A stretch of 6,581 nucleotides of DNA, taken from the NCBI GenBank assembly GCA_021798655.1, contig JAJZFE010000231.1, positions 1 to 6,581 of the forward strand, in the 5' to 3' direction. This document shows, in pieces, positions 1 to 6,581 of the stretch. This DNA is from Acidobacteriota bacterium. GTDB lineage: Bacteria > Acidobacteriota > Terriglobia > Terriglobales > Acidobacteriaceae. The notes beneath the pieces were generated by a model. That model made no database searches. It was not told where the DNA came from and worked only from the letters and a program-made list of their open reading frames with translations. A program made the position numbers and the translations under genes. The first letter of the stretch is position 1. The number at the start of each line of letters is the position of its first letter.

Positions 1-1980
<1,980 letters not shown>

Positions 1981-1987
1981 GCCTACA

Positions 1988-1993
1988 AGGATA
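1988..1993 (-). promoter_or_regulatory. Possible -10 element for thrS
   Basis: On the minus strand this reads TATCCT, with an overlapping CACTAT just upstream. It ends 7 nt before the GTG start of thrS, the spacing expected if transcription starts at the start codon itself. There is no clear -35 box at 16-18 nt, and no Shine-Dalgarno sequence lies between it and the GTG. This is inferred from pattern and position only. Confidence 0.25.
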
Positions 1994-1998
1994 GTGCA

Positions 1999-2009
1999 TT
2001 GGGCGCCAA
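1999..2009. repeat. Short inverted repeat between thrS and accD
   Basis: The sequence TTGGgcgCCAA has 4-bp arms around a 3-bp centre, midway between the putative thrS and accD -10 elements. Its position would suit an operator acting on both genes, but arms this short arise easily by chance in GC-rich DNA. Confidence 0.15.
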
Positions 2010-2025
2010 GGGCGCAGGGTTTCGA

Positions 2026-2031
2026 TACAAT
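2026..2031 (+). promoter_or_regulatory. Possible -10 element for the accD operon
   Basis: TACAAT matches the sigma-70-type -10 consensus at five of six positions and is the best such hexamer in the divergent gap. Transcription from about 2038 would give accD a leader of roughly 40 nt. No -35 is visible at 17 bp; a TTGGGC at 1999-2004 is 21 bp away, which is too far. It would drive accD and probably the four following genes. Confidence 0.35.
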
Positions 2032-2040
2032 GGCAGAGGT

Positions 2041-2060
2041 CCCCGGCATCTGGTGCGGGG
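2041..2060 (+). other. Possible small hairpin in the accD leader
   Basis: CCCCG at 2041-2045 can pair with CGGGG at 2056-2060 across a 10-nt loop. The stem is all G:C but only 5 bp, and ends one base before the AGGAG ribosome-binding site, so it could influence ribosome access. No run of T follows, so it is not a terminator. It could be chance. Confidence 0.2.
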
Positions 2061-2061
2061 C

Positions 2062-2066
2062 AGGAG
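2062..2066 (+). promoter_or_regulatory. Ribosome-binding site of accD
   Basis: AGGAG lies 12 nt before the ATG at 2079. The spacing is a little long, but it is the only good Shine-Dalgarno match here and supports this start, which also agrees with the normal AccD N-terminus. Confidence 0.55.
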
Positions 2067-2078
2067 CGAGTCCCGGCG

Positions 2079-2933
2079 ATGACCTGGTTCAAACGAGATG
2101 GGCATGAGATTTCCCCGACACCCGACCACGAGGTGCGGACGCAAGGTCTATGGATCAAGTGTGACCAGTGCAGGAAGACGCTGTGGAAGGCTGATCTCGA
2201 TGCCAACATGCAGGTGTGTCCGAACTGCGGGAAGCACTTCAAGCTGAGCGCGCGGGAGCGTGTCGAAAGCCTGCTGGAGCCCGGCTATGAACTGGTGGAC
2301 ATGGAGCTGCGGTCGACCGATCCGCTGGAGTTTACCGACCTGAAGCCTTATAAGAGCCGGCTGGCGGCGGCGCAGAAGAGCAGCGGTCTGAATGACGCGA
2401 TCATCAACGCCATCGGCAAGATCGGCGAACTGGATGTGGTGCTCTCGGTGATGGAGTACGGGTTCATCGGCGGCAGCATGGGGCCGGTGATGGGTGAGAC
2501 GATTGCGCGGGCGGTGGACCGTTCGCTGGAACGGCGGGTGCCGCTGATTATCGTGTCGTCAAGCGGCGGCGCACGCATGATGGAAGGCATTGCGAGCCTG
2601 ATGCAGATGGCCAAGGTGTCTGCAGGACTGGCGAAGATGGATGATGAGAAGATTCCGTTTATCAGCCTGATGACGGACCCGACCACGGGCGGCGTGACGG
2701 CGAGCTTTGCGATGCTGGGAGACCTGAATATCGCCGAGCCGGGCGCGCTGATAGGGTTTGCAGGACCGCGGGTGATCGAGCAGACCATTCGGCAGAAGCT
2801 GCCGGAGGGTTTCCAGCGCTCGGAGTTTCTGCTGCAGCATGGGTTCCTCGACGCGGTGGTGGAGCGCAAGAATATGAAGGCTTATCTGTCCGAGACGCTG
2901 AAGTGGATGACCGAGCGGGCCCCGGCGGCGTAA
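2079..2933 (+). CDS. accD: Acetyl-CoA carboxylase carboxyltransferase subunit beta (AccD)
   Basis: AccD, with AccA, forms the cytoplasmic carboxyltransferase that moves the carboxyl group from biotin on AccB to acetyl-CoA, giving malonyl-CoA, the committed step of fatty acid synthesis. The 284-residue protein (E. coli 304) begins MTWFKR like other AccD N-termini. It carries the subunit's four-cysteine zinc ribbon, CDQC (C28, C31) and CPNC (C47, C50). The crotonase-like fold follows, with FIGGSMG, the SSSGGAR glycine-rich acyl-CoA/oxyanion loop at 160-166, then TTGGVTASFAMLGD and IGFAGPRVIEQT. All signatures are intact. It is first in the plus-strand operon, divergent from thrS, and its stop is 9 bp before the methyltransferase start. 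accA is not in the window, so the partner is encoded elsewhere. Codons end mostly in G (CTG, GTG, GCG). The identification is certain. Confidence 0.98.
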   Translation: MTWFKRDGHEISPTPDHEVRTQGLWIKCDQCRKTLWKADLDANMQVCPNCGKHFKLSARERVESLLEPGYELVDMELRSTDPLEFTDLKPYKSRLAAAQKSSGLNDAIINAIGKIGELDVVLSVMEYGFIGGSMGPVMGETIARAVDRSLERRVPLIIVSSSGGARMMEGIASLMQMAKVSAGLAKMDDEKIPFISLMTDPTTGGVTASFAMLGDLNIAEPGALIGFAGPRVIEQTIRQKLPEGFQRSEFLLQHGFLDAVVERKNMKAYLSETLKWMTERAPAA

Positions 2934-2942
2934 GCACCCGGC

Positions 2943-3827
2943 ATGCATGAGGTGAATCCATCGCGGACCGCGTTGCGCGTGGCGCTGCGGCGGGCTGCCC
3001 ACCAGCTCCGCGATGCGAAGCCGCTGGTGCTCGATGACCCGCTGGCAGTCAGGATCCTGAGCAAAGCGTTTCATGAGGAGCTGCAGCGCACGCCGGATAA
3101 GGTGAAACGGCCGTTCTCGGCGGCGTTGCGTGCGTTTGTGGTGGTGCGGGCGCGGCTGGCTGAGGACACGCTGGCGGCAGCGGTGCGTGATGTGGGTGCG
3201 CGGCAGTATCTGGTGCTGGGCGCCGGCCTGGATACCTTTGCGTGCCGCAATCCGTATCCGGATGTGCGGGTGTTTGAGGTGGACCATCCATCGACGCAGG
3301 CATGGAAGATCCAGATGCTTGCGAGTGCTGGGATCATGCCGCCTGCAAGTGCTCAGTTTGTGGCGGTGGACTTTGAGAAGGATAGTCTGCGCGCGCGGTT
3401 GAAGGCTGCGGGGTTCGATGAGAGCTTGCCGACGGTGACGGCGTGGCTGGGAGTGGTGCCCTATCTGACCGTGGAGGCCTTTCGCGCGACAATGCGCGTG
3501 CTGGCGGGATGTGCGCCGGGCAGCGAGGTGGTCTTCGATTACTCGCAGCCGCGCGAGGCTCTGCCGCCGGTGGAACAACTGATGCTGGATTCGTTGAGCG
3601 CTCGCGTGGCGCTGGCGGGTGAGCCGTTTCAGCTCTTCTTTACGCCGGAGCAACTGGTCGAGGAGTTGAAAGGGCTTGGGTTGCGCGTGGTGGAGGACAT
3701 GGATGGAGAGGCGCTGACGGAACGGTATATGGCAGGGCGCACGGATGGGTTGATGCTGCGCGGCAAGGCTGGAAGAATGTGCGTGGCGGCCTCGGTGGAG
3801 GCGCCATCACAAGAGGTGCGAGACTGA
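2943..3827 (+). CDS. Class I SAM-dependent methyltransferase, LCM-like / TIGR00027 type
   Basis: This 294-residue protein looks like the leucine carboxyl methyltransferase-like family (Pfam LCM, TIGR00027). Visible marks are the N-terminal SRTAL and LDDPLAVRIL stretch; the SAM-binding motif LVLGAGLDTFA (G93, G95, D97); the acidic strand-2 end FEVDHP (E112, D114) that would hold the ribose hydroxyls; VAVDFEKDSL (D143), near adenine; and WLGVVPYLT, matching the family's 'EGxxxYL' region. There is no signal peptide or membrane segment, so it is probably cytoplasmic. Family members mostly have unknown substrates; O-methylation of a carboxylate or hydroxyl is a guess. It lies 9 bp after accD and 8 bp before folC, so it is probably cotranscribed. 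No Shine-Dalgarno precedes ATG 2943; GTG 2952 is an alternative start, and translation may be coupled to accD. The fold is confident; the substrate is unknown. Confidence 0.88.
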   Translation: MHEVNPSRTALRVALRRAAHQLRDAKPLVLDDPLAVRILSKAFHEELQRTPDKVKRPFSAALRAFVVVRARLAEDTLAAAVRDVGARQYLVLGAGLDTFACRNPYPDVRVFEVDHPSTQAWKIQMLASAGIMPPASAQFVAVDFEKDSLRARLKAAGFDESLPTVTAWLGVVPYLTVEAFRATMRVLAGCAPGSEVVFDYSQPREALPPVEQLMLDSLSARVALAGEPFQLFFTPEQLVEELKGLGLRVVEDMDGEALTERYMAGRTDGLMLRGKAGRMCVAASVEAPSQEVRD

Positions 3828-3835
3828 TAGACGTG

Positions 3836-5296
3836 ATGATGTATGAAGAAGCCTTGGAACGGTTGGCGGCGCTGGGACCAGAGTTGCGCGTGGGACGCGC
3901 GGGAGTTGGACCAGCGAGTGCCGCAGTGCGGCGAAAGTTTTCGCTGGAGCATATCCGCGCCCTGCTGAAGGTGCTGGGCGATCCGCAGAAGAGTTTTGCT
4001 GCGGTGCTGATTGCGGGCACCAATGGCAAGGGCTCGACGGCGGCGACGCTGGCGGCGATTGCGAACGCAGCGGGGTTGAAGGCGGGGCTGTATACGTCGC
4101 CGCATCTGCTGCGGGTGAATGAACGGGTGAAGGTCTCGGGTGCGGTGGCAGAAGGAAGCAGCGCCCTGCTGGAGATTCCCGATGCGGAGTTTGGACGCGT
4201 CTTCGGGCGCGTGGATACGGCAACGGCACGACTGATTGCGCGGGCTGAACTTCCTCACTATCCGAGCTTCTTCGAGTTGCTGACAGCGATTGCGTTCTGC
4301 TGGTTTGCGGAGCAGGGTGTGGAGTTGGCGGTGCTGGAGGTGGGGCTGGGCGGACGGCTGGATGCGACGAACTCTGTGGAGCCGATCGTGAGTGTGATTA
4401 CAGATATCGGGCTCGACCATACGGAGTATCTGGGCCACACGCTGCGCGAGATCGCCGGCGAGAAGGCTGGAATCCTGCGGCAGGATGGCGTGCTGGTGAC
4501 GCTGGCGCAGCATCCCGAGGCCAATGCCGCGATTGGCGAGGCGGCGGTGCGGCTGGAGGTGCGCGGCGTGGATGCGGCGCGGTGTCTGCCGGCGAGACAG
4601 AGCCCTGGCATGAGGGAACACGGCGAAGGTTCGCCGCTGGGGCGAAACATCTACGATCTGGTGATTGATGGAGAGGTGTTGCACGTGGACTCGCCGCTGG
4701 CAGGGCAGCATCAGCAGAGGAATGTTGCGCTGGCCATTGCGACGGCGATTGAGTTGCGGATGAATCATCGGCTCATGGATGGGCGGGAGTTTGCGATCTC
4801 GAATGCTGCGATTGAGCAGGGAGTGCGCACGACCGAGTGGCCGGGAAGGCTGGAGTGGATTGCTTCGCGGCAGGGACATGCGCCGTTGCTGCTGGATGTG
4901 GCGCACAATCCGGCTGGATCGTGGACGCTGCGCGCGGCGTTGGCGCAGTTGCCCGATACGATGCCGCGGACGCTGATCTTTGGGTGCCTGGCGGACAAGC
5001 AGATTGATGAGATGGAGCAGGTGCTGCTGCCGCTGTTCGATTCGACGTCGGGCGATCCGGCGCGGGCGCGGGACCATGTGATCGTGGCGCCGGTGATGAA
5101 TCCTCGCGCGGCGACGGTGGAGGAGCTGGCCGCTGCGGCGCAGAAGCTGGATGTGCCGGTGCATACTTCCATGAGCCTGCGCGAGGCGCTGGAGCATGCG
5201 GAGGCGGTGACGCCGAAAGATGGCGTGATTGTCGCGACGGGCTCGGTGTTTCTGGTGGGAGAGGTTCGGGCGCTGGTGCTGGGCGAAGCACGATAG
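3836..5296 (+). CDS. folC: Bifunctional dihydrofolate synthase / folylpolyglutamate synthase (FolC)
   Basis: FolC is a cytoplasmic Mur-ligase-family enzyme. It uses ATP to join glutamate to dihydropteroate and then extends the polyglutamate tail of folates. From ATG 3836 it has 486 residues (E. coli 422). Motifs: P-loop GTNGKGST at 61-68; YTSPHL followed by RVNERV; LEVGLGGRLDATN; TDIGLDHTEYLG; GEKAGI with K210, the lysine carbamylated in this family; HQQRN; WPGRLEW; and LLLDVAHNPAG (D354, H357) opening the C-terminal domain. It ends with the usual ATGSVFLVGE. Extra length lies mainly before K210, in the central linker around 245-275, and at the C-terminus. The start is uncertain: tandem ATGs at 3836 and 3839 and GTG 3833 all fit, but the nearest purine-rich site (GAGG, 3813-3816) is too far upstream. 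GTG 3779 would add a glycine-rich tail overlapping the methyltransferase. Whether it has both activities cannot be told from sequence. Confidence 0.96.
   Translation: MMYEEALERLAALGPELRVGRAGVGPASAAVRRKFSLEHIRALLKVLGDPQKSFAAVLIAGTNGKGSTAATLAAIANAAGLKAGLYTSPHLLRVNERVKVSGAVAEGSSALLEIPDAEFGRVFGRVDTATARLIARAELPHYPSFFELLTAIAFCWFAEQGVELAVLEVGLGGRLDATNSVEPIVSVITDIGLDHTEYLGHTLREIAGEKAGILRQDGVLVTLAQHPEANAAIGEAAVRLEVRGVDAARCLPARQSPGMREHGEGSPLGRNIYDLVIDGEVLHVDSPLAGQHQQRNVALAIATAIELRMNHRLMDGREFAISNAAIEQGVRTTEWPGRLEWIASRQGHAPLLLDVAHNPAGSWTLRAALAQLPDTMPRTLIFGCLADKQIDEMEQVLLPLFDSTSGDPARARDHVIVAPVMNPRAATVEELAAAAQKLDVPVHTSMSLREALEHAEAVTPKDGVIVATGSVFLVGEVRALVLGEAR
4621..4636. repeat. Perfect 16-bp palindrome inside folC
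   Basis: CGGCGAA and TTCGCCG are perfect 7-bp inverted arms separated by GG. They fall within codons 262-267, in the poorly conserved FolC linker. In RNA the realistic hairpin is five base pairs with a six-base loop. No T-run follows, so it is not a terminator. Chance is a fair explanation in GC-rich coding DNA. Confidence 0.3.
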
Positions 5297-5299
5297 CAT

Positions 5300-5303
5300 G
5301 AGG
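5300..5303 (+). promoter_or_regulatory. Ribosome-binding site deciding the plsC start
   Basis: GAGG (within ATGAGGT) sits 4 nt before ATG 5308 and directly after the folC stop. It makes ATG 5308 a better start than the adjacent GTG 5305, which would leave only one base of spacing. The ATG at 5298 is out of frame. Confidence 0.5.
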
Positions 5304-5307
5304 TGTG

Positions 5308-6117
5308 ATGTCCGCTGCCGATGAAACCCTGAAGACGGATGAGCCGAAGATGCCGCCTGCCGCGTCTCCCGATGCTCCATTGCCCGCCGTGTCGTGGTTC
5401 TGGCGCTGGGCGAACTATCTTTTCTTTATCCCGGTGCTGGCGCTGGCGACGGTGTTCTTTGGGACCATCTCGCTGCTGTGCGGGGTGTGGGACAAGGACG
5501 GGCGGCAACAACACGCGATTGCGCGGGTGTGGGCGCAGGTGTTGCTGCGCGTGGCGATGTCTCCGGTGGCGCTGGAGCATGCGGAACGGCTGCCTGTGAA
5601 TCAGGCGGCTGTGTATGCGAGCAATCATCTGAGCTACTACGACACGCCGGTGGTGTTTGCCAAGCTGCCGTTTCAGTTTCGGATTCTGGCCAAGGCGCCG
5701 CTGTGGAAGGTTCCGTTCATCGGGTGGTATCTGAATCGTTCCGGGCAGGTGCCCATCGATCAGAGTTCGGCGCGCGCGGGGGTGGTGAGTCTGGGCCATG
5801 GAGCGAAGACGCTCGCTGGCGGTATGCCGATGGTGATCTTTCCGGAGGGCGGCCGCGCGTTCAATGGCGAGCTGCAGCCGATGGCTGCCGGTGCTGCGTG
5901 GATGGCCATCAAAGCACAGGTTCCGCTGGTGCCGCTCACGCTGGTGGGGACGTATGAGATGCTGCCGATCCATGTGTATGCGCTGAAGCCGAGACCGCTG
6001 AAACTGATTGTCGGCGAGCCGATCTCGACGGTGGGAATGGTGACGCGCGATGCCGAGGCGCTGACCGAACGGCTGCGCGCGGCGATCCACGAGACCTATG
6101 TGGCGGAGCACGAGTAA
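5308..6117 (+). CDS. plsC: 1-acyl-sn-glycerol-3-phosphate acyltransferase (PlsC family)
   Basis: This inner-membrane enzyme would transfer an acyl chain to the sn-2 position of lysophosphatidic acid, giving phosphatidic acid, the precursor of membrane phospholipids. The protein has 269 residues. A Pro/Ala-rich soluble tail (about 1-28) is followed by a hydrophobic helix (about 36-59, starting YLFFIPVLALA). Block I is the catalytic NHLSYYD (N106, H107, D112; the NHx4D signature). The block II region carries LNRSGQVPIDQ, and block III is FPEGGR at 178-183. Block IV is near VPLVPLTLVG. Block III normally reads FPEGTR; here G182 replaces T, while E180 and R183 are kept. The stop is 15 bp before ruvA, and the start is 11 bp after folC. 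Co-location with accD links fatty-acid precursor supply and phospholipid assembly. Related acyltransferases for ornithine lipids or lipid A share these motifs, so the substrate is likely but not proven. Confidence 0.92.
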   Translation: MSAADETLKTDEPKMPPAASPDAPLPAVSWFWRWANYLFFIPVLALATVFFGTISLLCGVWDKDGRQQHAIARVWAQVLLRVAMSPVALEHAERLPVNQAAVYASNHLSYYDTPVVFAKLPFQFRILAKAPLWKVPFIGWYLNRSGQVPIDQSSARAGVVSLGHGAKTLAGGMPMVIFPEGGRAFNGELQPMAAGAAWMAIKAQVPLVPLTLVGTYEMLPIHVYALKPRPLKLIVGEPISTVGMVTRDAEALTERLRAAIHETYVAEHE

Positions 6118-6120
6118 GGG

Positions 6121-6126
6121 TACACT
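6121..6126 (+). promoter_or_regulatory. Possible -10 element for ruvA
   Basis: TACACT ends 6 nt before the ruvA GTG, placing a transcription start at or next to the start codon. No -35 is seen (ATGTGG at 17 bp spacing). An AAGGG at 6116-6120 could instead be a distant Shine-Dalgarno (12 nt spacing) used on the operon mRNA. An internal, leaderless promoter is an inference. Confidence 0.28.
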
Positions 6127-6132
6127 CGCTGT

Positions 6133-6581
6133 GTGATTGCACATCTTCGTGGACAGATTCTGAGTAAGTCGCCCAATGCGGTCGTCATCGATTGCGGAGG
6201 CGTGGGGTATGAGCTGGCGATCTCGGTGACGACCTATACCGAGATTGGTGATGTGGGCGCAGAGGCGCGGCTGCACGTGCATACGCATGTGCGCGAGGAT
6301 GCGCTGCTGCTGTTCGGCTTTGCGGAGGTGACGGAGAAGCGGCTGTTTGAAAAACTGCTGACGATCTCTGGCATTGGGCCGAAGCTGGCGATTACGGTGC
6401 TGAGCGGGATCTCGGCGGAGCGGCTGGTGGGTGCGATTCGTGGCGGCGATCATGCGACGCTGACGCGCATCCCGGGCATTGGCAAGAAGACGGCCGAGCG
6501 CGTGGTGCTGGAGCTGAAGGACAAGCTCGATGACCTCGCCGGGTTTAGTACGGTGGGAGTGGCGGCACGGCCTTCGCTGGG
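6133..6581 (+). CDS. ruvA: Holliday junction branch-migration protein RuvA, 3' end beyond right edge
   Basis: RuvA binds four-way DNA junctions as a tetramer and loads the RuvB motor for branch migration in recombination and repair. Here 149 codons plus two bases of a usually ~200-residue protein are present. The start MIAHLRGQIL and the following strands (DCGGVGYEL, HVREDALLLFGF) form the N-terminal OB fold. The tandem helix-hairpin-helix DNA-binding motifs follow: ISGIGPKLA (78-86) and IPGIGKKTAER (113-123, G115, G117, K118), then LELKDKL. The flexible linker and RuvB-binding domain III lie beyond the edge. The start is GTG 6133, giving the standard RuvA N-terminus. It is 15 bp after plsC, so probably in the same operon, possibly with its own promoter. 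ruvC, often upstream of ruvA, is absent here; ruvB may follow or be elsewhere. The identification is certain. Confidence 0.97.
   Translation, partial: MIAHLRGQILSKSPNAVVIDCGGVGYELAISVTTYTEIGDVGAEARLHVHTHVREDALLLFGFAEVTEKRLFEKLLTISGIGPKLAITVLSGISAERLVGAIRGGDHATLTRIPGIGKKTAERVVLELKDKLDDLAGFSTVGVAARPSL

Noticed and set aside
1981..2049. In-frame ATG at 2049 as the thrS start.
   Set aside because: It would add 23 residues before the TGS domain and run through the likely accD promoter. No ribosome-binding site precedes it.
2931..2950. Overlapping GCATGC/ATGCAT words at the methyltransferase start as a possible binding site.
   Set aside because: The words arise from two overlapping ATG triplets; there are no longer arms or nearby copies.
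2559..3653. Long minus-strand open frame across accD and the methyltransferase gene.
   Set aside because: It is a His/Arg/Gln-rich shadow of two well-supported plus-strand genes, with no domain and no sensible start context.
3779..3835. Upstream GTG start for folC adding 19 residues.
   Set aside because: The added sequence is glycine-rich, overlaps the end of the methyltransferase gene by 49 bp, and has no counterpart in FolC N-termini as I know them.
3629..5380. 583-codon minus-strand open frame opposite folC.
   Set aside because: The translation is Arg/His/Gln-rich with no known motifs and spans the ends of three real genes; it is a codon-bias shadow.
6111..6135. Terminator between plsC and ruvA.
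   Set aside because: There is no hairpin or T-run in the 15-bp gap, so read-through is expected.
4765..6453. 562-codon minus-strand open frame opposite folC, plsC and ruvA.
   Set aside because: It covers three clearly identified genes in antisense and has the same Arg/His/Gln-rich composition expected from reverse-reading CTG/GTG-rich genes.

Overview
The window (6,581 bp, GC-rich) holds six protein genes with almost no empty space. It looks like the chromosome of a free-living bacterium. The gene order (thrS divergent from accD, then folC, plsC and ruvA) and the style of the ThrS and FolC proteins fit the Acidobacteriota, class Terriglobia (Acidobacterium/Terriglobus/Granulicella-like). This placement is inferred from protein flavour and codon use, not from a search. 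I see no phage, insertion-sequence, CRISPR, tRNA or rRNA features, and no stretch over 300 bases without a gene.

Layout. Bases 1-1980 (minus strand) are threonyl-tRNA synthetase, thrS, complete at its N-terminus and missing its last few dozen residues off the left edge. A 98-bp divergent intergenic region (1981-2078) holds weak promoter-like signals on both strands. From 2079 to the right edge, five plus-strand genes are spaced 8-15 bp apart and look like one operon: accD (acetyl-CoA carboxylase carboxyltransferase beta subunit), a class I SAM-dependent methyltransferase of the leucine-carboxyl-methyltransferase-like / TIGR00027 type, folC (dihydrofolate/folylpolyglutamate synthase), plsC-type 1-acylglycerol-3-phosphate acyltransferase, and ruvA (Holliday junction branch-migration subunit, cut by the right edge).

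Functionally this is housekeeping. accD supplies malonyl-CoA for fatty acids, plsC uses acyl chains to make phosphatidic acid, folC makes and retains folate, ruvA serves recombination, and thrS charges tRNA. The one gene of unknown role is the methyltransferase, which separates accD from folC, a pair adjacent in many bacteria.

I did not find a convincing new system. The points most worth a second look are: a G-rich plus strand that persists across genes on both strands, so thrS uses C-ending and the operon G-ending codons; GTG starts of thrS and ruvA without good Shine-Dalgarno sites but with -10-like hexamers 6-7 nt upstream, suggesting leaderless mRNAs; an insertion of about 28 residues in the ThrS TGS domain; and a G for T substitution in the acyltransferase FPEGTR block.
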